Shown: positions 26,332-35,461 of the stretch, one piece after another | How the letters are laid out: every line of letters starts with the position of its first letter | Numbering within the stretch: position 1 is the stretch's first letter | Source: Bacteroidota bacterium | GTDB lineage: Bacteria; Bacteroidota; Bacteroidia; Bacteroidales; NBLH01 | Direction: 5' to 3' | NCBI GenBank assembly: GCA_025361565.1 | Contig: JANYKN010000134.1 | Coordinates: forward strand, 106,450 to 170,449 | DNA length: 64,000 nucleotides | Notes under the pieces: generated by a model | Database searches by the model: none | The model's input: only the letters and a program-made list of their open reading frames with translations | What the model was told of the DNA's origin: nothing | Translations under genes and position numbers: made by a program

Positions 26332-27921
26332 ATGAAAAAACTATTGGTTTTGTTTTTAATTGTATTTTTCGCTTTAGCTATGTTTGCTCAAACAAATGAA
26401 AAGCGACTTGCTTTAGTAATCGGTAACTCAGAATATATTGGAAGCAATGCACTTAAAAATCCTGTAAACGATGCCAACCTGATGTCATCAACTCTTCAGG
26501 AGCTGGGCTTCACTGTTATAAAACGGACCAATGCAACCCGCCTTCAAATGACGCAAGCTGTTGCAGAGTTTTGGAGTAAACTGGATCAATACAATGTGGC
26601 TTTGTTTTATTTTGCAGGACATGGTTTGCAGGTTAATGGAGTAAACTATCTTATTCCCGTTGATGCTACATTGGAAAATAAAGATATGGTCGCTTTCGAA
26701 GCCATTTCGGTCAGTGATATTTCATCAAAATTTGAGGAATATAATCAAAATATCAACATTCTAATCCTTGATGCTTGTCGAAGTAATCCTTTCAGGTCAT
26801 GGTCCAGAGGTGGAGAACGTGGTTTTAAAGCAGCTAATCCTGCAAGCGGAACTATTATTGCTTTTGCAACCTCCGAAGGTTCAACTGCAGCCGATGGAAC
26901 TGGTGCAAACGGATTGTTTACACAACAATTGGTAAAACAATTGAAACAACCGGTTCCCATTGAAAAAGTTTTTAAACTTACTCGTGTTGAAGTTGAACGG
27001 TTAAGTAACGGACAACAAAGTCCTCAGGAATGGAGCAAACTCAAAGGCGATTTCTATTTTACAAATCAATCAAACTCAAATCTGAATCAAAATATAGAAG
27101 ACAACGAAGTAGTTTTTAATCCTGGAAATATAGAAAAACTCTTTGGAAGTATTTCTATTGAAACCGAATTGGCTGGTGATTTGTATCTCGATGGTAAAAA
27201 AGTAGGCTATGTAAACGCCCATAGTAAAGGCAATAAACTAAATAAAATCCCAGTTGGCAGTCATCAAATTGAAATTCGTGGAAATGAAACTTTTTTCCAA
27301 AACGTAATAGTTGACGAAAACCAGACTACATACGTAAAAGCAAAAAGCAAAAAAAGACCTTCAACAATACAACAGGATGATTTTATTGGTTCAACTTTAG
27401 GCGACAGTTGGACTGTGTGGAAAACAGGTTCAGCTTCAGCTTCAGTTTCAAAATCAACAATTACATTGAGCACAAGTGGGCCAAATTCCATTAAACTCTA
27501 TTCTGAAAAGCAAGGATCTGTAGACCAAGGAAAACTAATTTTTACGGCACTTCTATATACCTACGAAGATAATAATTTTGCTTATGGCCCTTTATCTAGA
27601 GGCCTTGTAAATGGTTCTGACAGGAAAAATGCAATTGAATTTATAAATATCAATGGAAGTACAATACAGGCAAGAACCGTTACTGATGGGGTAGCAACAA
27701 CAACCAACTACAATGTTGGCGCTTCAGTAGCGAATATGTATAGTTATAAAATTATTGCTTCTCAATCGAAAGTTGACTTTTATTTCAATGATATTTTAAT
27801 TGCAACGCATACAACAAATATTCCTACAGTGCCATTAAATATGTATTTTGATGCGAGCACTCCATTGGGAAATGTTCCGCAAACCATTGATAAAGCTGCA
27901 TTTGAAATTATACCGGATTGA
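26332..27921 (+). CDS. secreted caspase-family (C14) protease with PEGA-like domain
   Basis: A 529-residue exported protein. The signal peptide (MKKLLVLFLIVFFALAMFAQ) is followed by a caspase/metacaspase domain: RLALVIGNSEYIG, then FYFAGHGLQ with catalytic His97 and LDACRSNPF with catalytic Cys149, and the loop ATSEGSTAADG. Around residues 280-340 is a PEGA-like beta domain (GDLYLDGKKVG, IPVGSHQIEI). Residues about 345-529 form a concanavalin/LamG-like beta sandwich (DDFIGSTLGDSW at its start). Caspase-type enzymes of this sort cut after basic or acidic residues; targets of exported bacterial ones are unknown. It stands alone: its 5' leader is 156 bp after the CDF gene and a new promoter follows at 27965. 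Confidence 0.88.
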   Translation: MKKLLVLFLIVFFALAMFAQTNEKRLALVIGNSEYIGSNALKNPVNDANLMSSTLQELGFTVIKRTNATRLQMTQAVAEFWSKLDQYNVALFYFAGHGLQVNGVNYLIPVDATLENKDMVAFEAISVSDISSKFEEYNQNINILILDACRSNPFRSWSRGGERGFKAANPASGTIIAFATSEGSTAADGTGANGLFTQQLVKQLKQPVPIEKVFKLTRVEVERLSNGQQSPQEWSKLKGDFYFTNQSNSNLNQNIEDNEVVFNPGNIEKLFGSISIETELAGDLYLDGKKVGYVNAHSKGNKLNKIPVGSHQIEIRGNETFFQNVIVDENQTTYVKAKSKKRPSTIQQDDFIGSTLGDSWTVWKTGSASASVSKSTITLSTSGPNSIKLYSEKQGSVDQGKLIFTALLYTYEDNNFAYGPLSRGLVNGSDRKNAIEFININGSTIQARTVTDGVATTTNYNVGASVANMYSYKIIASQSKVDFYFNDILIATHTTNIPTVPLNMYFDASTPLGNVPQTIDKAAFEIIPD

Positions 27922-27964
27922 TTATAAGATATATAGAATTGCATTCAAGATTTGAATGAAATTC

Positions 27965-27972
27965 TATATTTG
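27965..27972 (+). promoter_or_regulatory. -7 element (TATATTTG) of the methyltransferase gene
   Basis: Exact -7 consensus 14 nt before the ATG at 27987. A TTG at 27939-27941 lies 23 nt upstream, slightly more than the usual spacing. Confidence 0.4.
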
Positions 27973-27986
27973 ATAAAGCTTTGTTC

Positions 27987-28817
27987 ATGAAAAACTATTT
28001 GGTCAACAAATTTGATTTAAACAATTTAATCGATGTAATGGATGAATTACCATTTTGGTCGGCTCCATTTGGACTTAAATTACTTGAATTTGTTAATTAT
28101 AAGCAAAATATATCAGCAATCGATATTGGGTTTGGAACTGGGTTTCCACTGACAGAACTAGCGATGAGACTAGGAAATAGTTCAACAGTTTATGGAATTG
28201 ATCCATGGAAAGAAGCCATCGAACGAGCAAGCAGGAAAATTGAAAATTATGGAATTACCAATATAAAACTCATTGAAGGAGTGGCCGAATCTATTCCTTT
28301 GAATGACAATTCTGTTGACCTGATTGTTAGTAACAACGGTATTAACAATGTGAACGATATGGATAAGGTTTTCTCGGAATGTTCAAGGATTATTAAGTCC
28401 GGCGGACAGTTTGTGCAAACCATGAACCTGGATAAATCAATGTTTGAGTTTTATGGTGTTTTTAAAAGTGTTTTGTCTGACTTACAAATGGATCATGAAA
28501 TTGAATTAATCCATCAGCATATTTATCAAAAACGGCGGCCAATTGATGAGATAATTAATCTTACAAAAAAGCATGGTTTTATTATCAAAGACTTGGAACA
28601 TGATCAGTTTAATTATAAATTCAGCAATGGAACATCTATGTTGAACCATTATTTCATTCGCTTGGCTTTTATGGAATCATGGATTAAAATTATACCGGAA
28701 GATAAAGTCGAGCAAATATTTGAAGCAATTGAATTGCAATTAAATGAACAAGCCAAAATTTCAGAAGGGCTTAAACTGAGTATTCCTTTTGTGATGATTA
28801 ATGCATTGAAAAAGTAA
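27987..28817 (+). CDS. class I SAM-dependent methyltransferase
   Basis: A 276-residue soluble methyltransferase with a Rossmann-type fold of the Methyltransf_11 kind. Motif I is AIDIGFGTGFPL; the acidic end of strand 2 is in VYGIDPWKEAIE; the motif around strand 4 is VDLIVSNNGINNVND, where Asn-Asn replaces the more usual Asp/Asn pattern. The C-terminal third is specific and unrecognised. The substrate cannot be read from the sequence. The ATG at 27987 is chosen; the in-frame TTG at 27981 is unlikely. The VirJ-like gene starts 99 bp later on the same strand. Confidence 0.85.
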   Translation: MKNYLVNKFDLNNLIDVMDELPFWSAPFGLKLLEFVNYKQNISAIDIGFGTGFPLTELAMRLGNSSTVYGIDPWKEAIERASRKIENYGITNIKLIEGVAESIPLNDNSVDLIVSNNGINNVNDMDKVFSECSRIIKSGGQFVQTMNLDKSMFEFYGVFKSVLSDLQMDHEIELIHQHIYQKRRPIDEIINLTKKHGFIIKDLEHDQFNYKFSNGTSMLNHYFIRLAFMESWIKIIPEDKVEQIFEAIELQLNEQAKISEGLKLSIPFVMINALKK

Positions 28818-28916
28818 AATATAATTTGGTGAGTTGAACAGCAAGGTGTAAGCGCCTTTAAAGTAGATTGCTTCACAATAAATCTATTTGATGGTAACAA
28901 CTAATAAAATTCAGTT

Positions 28917-29678
28917 ATGAAAAAGAAAATAATAATATTACTTTTTACACTGTTTATTTTGACCACATCCTTTTTTGTTTGCTACAGTATGTGGGGCACT
29001 AAAAATCAATCTGTTGAAATAAAAAATGAATTTAAAAAAGATAGTATTTTTATTCAGGATGATCTATCAGATCTTCCTTTAATAAAATTTGATGCAATTA
29101 ATTCAAAGAAAGACTATTTTGTAATTTTAATTTCGGGAGATGGAGGATGGAGAGGGTTTATCAATAAAGTAGGCCAGAAAATTTCCGAAAAAGGAATTCC
29201 TGTCATTGGATTAAATACAATTCCGTACCTTGACACATTGCGCACTCCTCAGCGGATTGCACATGATATTAATCGGATTATAAAAAACTTTTCACATATT
29301 TGGAAAAAGGATAAAGCTTTTGTTGGAGGTTATTCATTTGGAGGTGAAATTATTCCATTTGCATATAATTCAATGGATGCAAAGGAAAAATCAATCATTG
29401 AAAAAATATTTTTAATAGCACCATCAAATTTAGCTGATTTTAAGGTAAGTAGAACTTATACTTATAACCCAAAAAAGAGTAAGCCTGTTATTCCTGAACT
29501 TATAAATATTGAAGCTTCCAAACTCATTATCTTTTGCGACACCCAAACTGAGACGATTTGTAAATATCTGCCTCAAAATCAGAATTATGATGTGACTAAA
29601 CTTCCTTATAGTCATTTATTTATAGGTAAAACAGACGAAGTATCAGAAACCATAGCAAGTAAATTGAATATGTACTAA
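28917..29678 (+). CDS. VirJ/AcvB-like exported hydrolase
   Basis: A 253-residue protein with an N-terminal signal or anchor (IIILLFTLFILTTSFFVCYS) and an alpha/beta-hydrolase domain of the VirJ type. Matches to the family: ILISGDGGWRGF, then GIPVIGLNTIPYL, RTPQRIAHDINRII, and the nucleophile elbow GGYSFGGEI with Ser140; the C-terminal His233 in PYSHLFIG completes the likely triad. Agrobacterium VirJ/AcvB act in the periplasm, and AcvB hydrolyses lysyl-phosphatidylglycerol. Those proteins carry an N-terminal extra domain that is absent here; this is the single-domain form. No MprF-type lysyl-PG synthase is visible in the window, so that role is only a guess. Confidence 0.8.
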   Translation: MKKKIIILLFTLFILTTSFFVCYSMWGTKNQSVEIKNEFKKDSIFIQDDLSDLPLIKFDAINSKKDYFVILISGDGGWRGFINKVGQKISEKGIPVIGLNTIPYLDTLRTPQRIAHDINRIIKNFSHIWKKDKAFVGGYSFGGEIIPFAYNSMDAKEKSIIEKIFLIAPSNLADFKVSRTYTYNPKKSKPVIPELINIEASKLIIFCDTQTETICKYLPQNQNYDVTKLPYSHLFIGKTDEVSETIASKLNMY

Positions 29679-29951
29679 GATTTTGATATAGTTATATTGA
29701 GCAAATTTCAAATTAAGGGCTTTTATTTACACTTTATGAAAATGTGGTAAAAACGAACAGTTTTGTACGAAATCGGGCATTTTTTGCATGATATTGAACA
29801 AGTTATTTCAATTAACTATCTGAAATTTAGACATTAATTGTCTTTGGGTCTTAATTTGATAGTTATGAGAATTTTTAAACCAATTATTTATTGGACAATA
29901 AGCCTTTTGTAAAACAATAAATTAACAATTAATTATTTTTAAACTTTAAAA

Positions 29952-30662
29952 ATGAAAACTATGAAAACCTTTTTCGCAATTGCACTATTATTTTTTATCA
30001 GTACACAAGTCTTTTCGCAAACTTTAGATGAGATAGTTGCTAAACACATTGAAGCCATTGGTGGTAAGGACAATTGGGCAAAAATTAAAACTTTAAAAAT
30101 GGAAGGCCTTGTAAAAGCAAATGGTATGGAAGTTATGATATCAAGCCTTCAGGTTAACGGAATTGCGATGCGCCAAAATATTTCTGTGATGGGTATGACA
30201 GGATATGCAATTCTTACTAATACCGAAGGCTGGAGTTTTATGCCTTTTAATGGAATGACTAAACCAGAACCAGTAACAGCTGATGATCTTAAAAATGCAC
30301 AGGATGATTTATTTTTTCACGACAAGTTTATTACATATATTGAGTTAGGAAAAAAGATTGAATTACTTGGCAAAGAGGATATTGATGGTACTGAATGTTT
30401 TAAAATTAAAATGACAGATAAAAACGCTAAAGAAACCACTTATTTTATTGATCCAGATAACTATTATGTAATAAAAGAGACATCTAAGGTTAAAGCTAAT
30501 GGGCAAGAAATGGAAAATTCGCAAACTTTTGGCAATTATAAAAAACTTGATGAGGGAATTATATTTCCAATGAGCATTACAATGCCTTTTGGTGGAATGG
30601 AAATTCAAAAAATCGAAGTAAATCCGGTAATTGCCGATTCTGAGTTTAAACTTGCAAATTAA
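29952..30662 (+). CDS. exported LolA-fold-like outer-membrane lipoprotein-sorting protein
   Basis: A 236-residue exported protein. The signal peptide ends in TQVFSQ (cleavage before TLDEIVAKH). The start of the mature part, DEIVAKHIEAIGGKDNWAKIKTLKMEG, cited here through its core IGGKDNW, is the typical opening of the outer membrane lipoprotein-sorting (LolA-like) proteins of Bacteroidota. The rest is a half-barrel of beta strands, with FIDPDNYYVIKET near residue 165. These proteins likely bind lipid or acyl chains in the periplasm, but no function is proven for the subgroup. Start at 29952; a second Met three codons later is equally possible. A hairpin follows at 30725. Confidence 0.75.
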   Translation: MKTMKTFFAIALLFFISTQVFSQTLDEIVAKHIEAIGGKDNWAKIKTLKMEGLVKANGMEVMISSLQVNGIAMRQNISVMGMTGYAILTNTEGWSFMPFNGMTKPEPVTADDLKNAQDDLFFHDKFITYIELGKKIELLGKEDIDGTECFKIKMTDKNAKETTYFIDPDNYYVIKETSKVKANGQEMENSQTFGNYKKLDEGIIFPMSITMPFGGMEIQKIEVNPVIADSEFKLAN

Positions 30663-30724
30663 CTCTCTTTTTGTGAAGTTCATAAGGCGATATTTTATTA
30701 TTTACTGAGTGATTATCTTAAAAT

Positions 30725-30755
30725 AAGTTCCTTTGTTTTACAAACATAGGAACTT
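30725..30755. terminator. hairpin between the LolA-like and BNR genes
   Basis: aagttcct (30725-30732) and aggaactt (30748-30755) form a stem that continues inward with tttgt/acaaa. It lies 62 bp after the upstream gene; no clear T-run follows, so termination is uncertain. Confidence 0.4.
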
Positions 30756-30837
30756 AACATAGCCAGAAATCTATATTTACAAATACTGGTTATCATTTTA
30801 GAATTGAAGAAAATAATTCACACAAAACCTTACCGCA

Positions 30838-33800
30838 ATGAAAAACATAATCATTTTACTTCTTTTATTTAATTTCATTACAATTCATGCACAAACAACA
30901 ATTTCTTCGGCAATGTTTGGCTCAATGGAAGCCAGGGCACTTGGACCAGGAACCATGAGTGGAAGAATTTCGGCCATTGAAGGAACTATTAAGGATGATG
31001 GCAAAACAATATTCGTCGGCACCGCCGGTGGTGGTGTTTGGAAATCGACCAATGCCGGGGCATCTTACAAATCTGTTTTTGATAAATATTGTCAATCCAT
31101 TGGTGCCATTGGAATTGATCAAAAAAACCCCGCAACAATTTATGTTGGAACAGGCGAAAGCAACATGCGTAATTCTGTTTCAATAGGAAATGGACTTTAT
31201 AAATCAACTGATGCCGGCGATAATTGGAAAAAAATTGGATTGGACAGCACCGAACACATTGCAAAAATTATTGTTGATCCAATTAATCCTGAAATTGTTT
31301 ACGTTGCTGCACCCGGACCGCTTTGGTGCGACAGTAAACACCGGGGATTGTATAAATCGACTGATGGTGGGCAAACCTGGAATATTGTTTTGTTCAAGGA
31401 TGATAAAACCGGTTGTGCAGATATATTGATGGATCCTACAAATCCTGATATCATTTTTGCTTCGATGTGGCAATTTAGGCGTCAACCTTATAGTTTTAGC
31501 TCAGGAGGCAATTCAAGCGGATTATTTAAAAGTACCGATGCCGGAAAAACATGGAAAGAAATCACAAATGGCCTACCACCCAAACCATTTGGAAGAATTG
31601 CTATGGCATTGGCACCTAGCGATCCAAAAAATATGGTAGCAATTGTTGAGAGCGCAAAAACAGGTTTATACATTTCATCAGATAATGGCGAAACCTGGAA
31701 AAGCCAAAGTGCTTCATTAAATGTTGTTTCAAGGCCTTTTTATTTTAGTACCATTGTTATTGATCCCAAAGATCCCAAAAGGATTTATCGACCGGCTTAC
31801 TCATTTTCATATAGCAGCGATGGTGGATACTCATTTTCAGATGCAAGCAATGACGGGGGTTGGTTACATTCAGATTTACATGCATTGTGGATCAATCCAA
31901 CTTATACAAATGTAATGTATACAGGTACCGATGGCGGTGTTTATGTAAGTTTGGACAAAGGTGTCACCTGGCAGTTTAATCAGGGCTTGCCCGTTGGACA
32001 ATTCTATCATGTGGCATGTGATAACAAAGAACCATATAATGTTTATGGTGGTTTGCAGGACAATGGCAGCTGGATGGCACCAAGTGCAGCACCAGGAGGC
32101 ATTGGAAATGGAAATTGGTTAAAAGTAGGCGGTGGTGATGGTTTTTGGACTGTTCCGGATGTAGACGGTCAAACTGCTTATTCCGAATCTCAAGGAGGAA
32201 CTATGAGCCGCATCAACCTTGCCAATATGAAGGCAGAAAATATTCAGCCCCAAAAAACAATCAAGGAAGAAAAGCTGCGTTGGAACTGGAATACTCCAAT
32301 TGTTACAGGTACAAAAAATCCTAAAAATTTATATGTTGGGGCGCAATATCTTTATAAATCTACAGATCAAGGCCGTGGTTGGAAAAAGATTTCGCCAGAT
32401 TTAACAACCAATAATAAATTAAAACAGAAACAGGAAGAAAGTGGTGGTTTAAGCGAGGATAATACTTCGGCTGAAAATCATTGCACTATTTATTTTATTG
32501 CAGAATCACCATTTGACGAAAATGTGGTTTGGGTAGGAACTGATGATGGAAATATCCAATACACCATTGATGGTGGTGCAAACTGGACAAATGTTTCGGC
32601 TAATGTTGCTAAATGCGGAATTGCAAATCAAGCTTGGGTAAGTAGCGTTCAACTTTCGCAATTTGATAAAAATACAGTTTATGCTACTTTCGATAACCAC
32701 ATGTATGGTGACCACAACACATATCTTGGAAAAAGTATCGATATGGGAAAAACATGGGTAAGGATATACAATAAAGAATTTACAGGTTTTGCCCATAAAA
32801 TTATCGAAGATTTTGAGAATAAAAACCTGCTGTTTCTAGGAACGGAAATGGGATTATTTGCAACCCTCGATGGTGGAGCAAATTGGTTCCGTATCAAAAA
32901 CAACATCCCTGAATATGCATTGGTAATGGATATGAAAATTCACCCCAAAACACATGATTTGGTTGTTGCTACTCACGGTCGTGGAATTTACATCCTTGAC
33001 AATATTAGTCCAATAAGTAGATTGACTGCAGATATTTTAAACAAAGATGTTTATCTTTTTCCACCTGCTGATATTACGCTCACCAATGGCAAAATGGGTT
33101 GGGGCGGCCCTGATGTTATAGGTGGATGGAGCGCAGGAAATCCTGCTGAAATTCCACCAATTACTTATTATTTAAAACAAAGATTGAGCACAGGTAAAAT
33201 ATCCGTTGATATTTTAGACGAAAAAGGTAATTTAATTCAAAGCCTTCCTGGAACAATAAGAAAAGGTATCAATAAAGTTACCTGGAATTTAAGGGGAATG
33301 CCACCCAAAGTTGCTGCAGGTAGCACAAAAATGGATTATGCCGGATTTTCTGCACCCATGGTTTTGCCTGGAACCTATACAATTAAATTAAAAGTAAATG
33401 AGCAAGAATATGTGGATAAAGTAAAATGTGTCCATGACCAAAGCAATAAAGATTTAAGTGTTGAAGACAGGGCATTGGTTTACAACAAAGCCATGCAATT
33501 GCAGTCTCTTTACAATAACTTATCTAATGTAATTGATAGTATTTCATATTATCAAAACAAGCTTAAAGCAGATACTTTGGCATTTGTAAAAAACAAAAAT
33601 TCAAAGGTATTTTATGATGATTTGCAAAAGGTAAAAGCAGAGTTAATGGCTACGAAGAAAACATCTATTTTTGCAGATGAAGAACGATTACGAGAACGAA
33701 TTTCCTCTCTTTATGGATCATTCTGTTCCATGGAAGTGAAGCCTAATTCAATTCAATTGGAAGCCATTGATGGACTAATACAAGAATTTAAAATACAAAA

Positions 33801-33864
33801 TGATGCATTTAATAAATTATTGGTTAAGTATTTACCGAAAAATCCAGGATTAAAGATTAAATAA
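30838..33864 (+). CDS. exported VPS10/sortilin-like BNR-repeat protein
   Basis: A 1008-residue exported protein with signal peptide (MKNIIILLLLFNFITIHAQ). The first 700 residues form a beta-propeller of BNR/sortilin type: repeated S-x-D-x-G-x-T-W boxes such as STDGGQTW, STDAGKTW, SSDNGETW, SLDKGVTW and TLDGGANW, and the end-of-propeller phrase ATHGRGIYILD. After this comes a beta domain (VDILDEKGNLIQSLPG) like the FlgD/T9SS-associated fold and a helical C-terminal region. Proteins of this architecture are common and conserved in Bacteroidota; their role is unknown, with a guess of glycan or peptide handling at the cell surface. It does not end in a typical T9SS sorting domain. A terminator follows directly. 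Confidence 0.85.
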   Translation: MKNIIILLLLFNFITIHAQTTISSAMFGSMEARALGPGTMSGRISAIEGTIKDDGKTIFVGTAGGGVWKSTNAGASYKSVFDKYCQSIGAIGIDQKNPATIYVGTGESNMRNSVSIGNGLYKSTDAGDNWKKIGLDSTEHIAKIIVDPINPEIVYVAAPGPLWCDSKHRGLYKSTDGGQTWNIVLFKDDKTGCADILMDPTNPDIIFASMWQFRRQPYSFSSGGNSSGLFKSTDAGKTWKEITNGLPPKPFGRIAMALAPSDPKNMVAIVESAKTGLYISSDNGETWKSQSASLNVVSRPFYFSTIVIDPKDPKRIYRPAYSFSYSSDGGYSFSDASNDGGWLHSDLHALWINPTYTNVMYTGTDGGVYVSLDKGVTWQFNQGLPVGQFYHVACDNKEPYNVYGGLQDNGSWMAPSAAPGGIGNGNWLKVGGGDGFWTVPDVDGQTAYSESQGGTMSRINLANMKAENIQPQKTIKEEKLRWNWNTPIVTGTKNPKNLYVGAQYLYKSTDQGRGWKKISPDLTTNNKLKQKQEESGGLSEDNTSAENHCTIYFIAESPFDENVVWVGTDDGNIQYTIDGGANWTNVSANVAKCGIANQAWVSSVQLSQFDKNTVYATFDNHMYGDHNTYLGKSIDMGKTWVRIYNKEFTGFAHKIIEDFENKNLLFLGTEMGLFATLDGGANWFRIKNNIPEYALVMDMKIHPKTHDLVVATHGRGIYILDNISPISRLTADILNKDVYLFPPADITLTNGKMGWGGPDVIGGWSAGNPAEIPPITYYLKQRLSTGKISVDILDEKGNLIQSLPGTIRKGINKVTWNLRGMPPKVAAGSTKMDYAGFSAPMVLPGTYTIKLKVNEQEYVDKVKCVHDQSNKDLSVEDRALVYNKAMQLQSLYNNLSNVIDSISYYQNKLKADTLAFVKNKNSKVFYDDLQKVKAELMATKKTSIFADEERLRERISSLYGSFCSMEVKPNSIQLEAIDGLIQEFKIQNDAFNKLLVKYLPKNPGLKIK

Positions 33865-33893
33865 AAATTTGATTTGTCTTAGTTAGGATATTT

Positions 33894-33928
33894 TAAAATC
33901 CCTCGGTTTGAAACTCTGAGGGATTTTA
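33894..33928 (+). terminator. intrinsic terminator after the BNR gene
   Basis: taaaatccctc (33894-33904) pairs perfectly with gagggatttta (33918-33928), 11 bp with a 13-nt loop and a T-rich 3' side (ttttattatt). It is placed 30 bp after the stop. Confidence 0.85.
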
Positions 33929-34289
33929 TTATTATATCCATATAATGAATCATAATCTGTAACCATGAAAAAAAAATTCACAAAAAAGGTAAACCTAAAT
34001 AGTGACTTTTTTGTTAAATGCATTAAATTTTTTACAATACTTTTTTAGAAATTTAGCAATGTAAACTAAAAATCCACTGCCAAGCAATCTCTTATTCAAT
34101 TCCATTATAAGTTCAATAAAATTAGTCGAATTTGAAAAGTTTAGTGTTTACAGGCCTTTTATAATTCAAATTGGCATAATAATATCCTCACAATCAATAT
34201 TATAAACATGAACAATTTTTGTTTGGATCAAATTTTGACTAGATTTATAGAGATTAGCAAAAGTCTATTTTTAAACCCTATATTTGATT
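33929..34289. other. 361-bp gene-free leader of the HEPN-nSTAND locus
   Basis: AT-rich sequence without a plausible gene (longest ATG frame 27 codons at 33964). TATATTTG at 34279-34286 matches the -7 consensus but lies only three bases from the ATG at 34290, so either the mRNA is leaderless or the match is accidental; no TTTG is seen at the right distance. Confidence 0.5.
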
Positions 34290-35321
34290 ATGGCCCAGAT
34301 AAATGAACAAATTATTCGAGCCGTTTATGCTGAAATGCTCAGTTACAAGCCAGCCCTTGCAAAGCAATTGGTTACAGACGACGACGAAGATGATGGTGAA
34401 ATCGATTACCGTTTACAGGGTGATGTAATTATAAAGAATTTTCCATGGCCAATAGGAGTGGAGTTGCGTAGGCTCTTTTCGGGTTCCATGCGTCAGTTCG
34501 ATCGCTCCCGTCTCGACCAGATTTTCAAAACAATTGAACGTACCATGCAATTTATCAGTTTTGCAATGGTTTGTCAGCTGTGGCAGGAGAAAATAAAACA
34601 AAATCTGGTGTTGACCGATACTTTGAAAAAGGATTTTGAAAGCCGCTTTTGTCTCCTTGGAATGGGTAATTTTGCTTGGATAATAAGGGCAATTGGTAAT
34701 TTTTTCGAAGATCAGAAAATAGGGTGGTTTATGAAAGAGATGAGCGACACTTTCGACAAGAAGTTTTATGCTGCACTCGATTTTTGGGTTCCCGAACGTA
34801 ACGAAATTGGCCATTACCAGATTAATCTCACCCAAGAAGATATTGAGAAACGTTGTGTTGAATATGAGGAAAAGCTAACTTTTATACTTCAGAAAATTGC
34901 ATTTTTTGCCAATTATAAACTGGTTTCAGTACGTGATATCAAGGTTCAAAAAACCAGGATAAAAGAAGCCAAATTCAGGCATGTTATCGATTTGCTTAAT
35001 AGTTCCGATTCCGATTTTAAGGCTAAAGAGCTTGATGACTTTCAATTTTCTGAAAGCAATGCTGTAATGGTAATAAAAACCATGAAATCCATTGGTGAAC
35101 ATTTGAACCTGTCACCATTGGTAATTGATACAAAATCGGAAGTGCTCGATAATAAAGATAAATTTTCAATTAAAAAGGATATTTTTATGTATACTAAATT
35201 TCGTGGCGATCAGCTTTTTTATGTTGGAACAGAGGTCACTGAAAAATGCGATTTGCGTGCTTTGAGCAATTATCAGAGTTTGATGGATGAGTTCAAGGAA
35301 TTAATGCGGGTTTTTAATTAG
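34290..35321 (+). CDS. HEPN-like protein, partner of the nSTAND ATPase
   Basis: A 343-residue soluble protein, not clearly assignable to a named family. A HEPN-type RNase motif is visible: Arg170-Asn171-Glu-Ile-Gly-His175 in PERNEIGHYQ, i.e. R-N-x3-H, at the start of a long helix followed by FFANYKLVSV, a combination seen in HEPN regions attached to STAND and kinase systems. The N-terminal 160 residues are helical (MRQFDRSRLDQIF, WIIRAIGNFFED). The last 120 residues look like a small beta-rich domain ending in a helix. The ATG at 34290 is chosen over an in-frame TTG at 34284. The nSTAND gene starts 140 bp downstream on the same strand with no terminator between, so the two are probably co-expressed. 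HEPN proteins are often RNases activated by a partner ATPase; this role is inferred. Confidence 0.6.
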   Translation: MAQINEQIIRAVYAEMLSYKPALAKQLVTDDDEDDGEIDYRLQGDVIIKNFPWPIGVELRRLFSGSMRQFDRSRLDQIFKTIERTMQFISFAMVCQLWQEKIKQNLVLTDTLKKDFESRFCLLGMGNFAWIIRAIGNFFEDQKIGWFMKEMSDTFDKKFYAALDFWVPERNEIGHYQINLTQEDIEKRCVEYEEKLTFILQKIAFFANYKLVSVRDIKVQKTRIKEAKFRHVIDLLNSSDSDFKAKELDDFQFSESNAVMVIKTMKSIGEHLNLSPLVIDTKSEVLDNKDKFSIKKDIFMYTKFRGDQLFYVGTEVTEKCDLRALSNYQSLMDEFKELMRVFN

Positions 35322-35461
35322 TATTTTTCCAAAAAGTTCATTAACCGAGTTATACCTGAATTAAATATCAATTAAAAACAGATTTGGAAATTGGCACTTA
35401 GGCTTTGATTAGTGACCGAAATAAGGATCTAAATATCAGCATCAAAAAAATATTGTATTCT

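Noticed and set aside
34279..34286. TATATTTG as a sure promoter of the HEPN gene
   Set aside because: It overlaps the start region and has no TTTG at 19-21 nt upstream; only mentioned as a possibility.
35405..35461. N-terminal extension of the nSTAND protein from a TTG
   Set aside because: The family normally starts at MNPFKFL; the extra 19 residues are unlike it.
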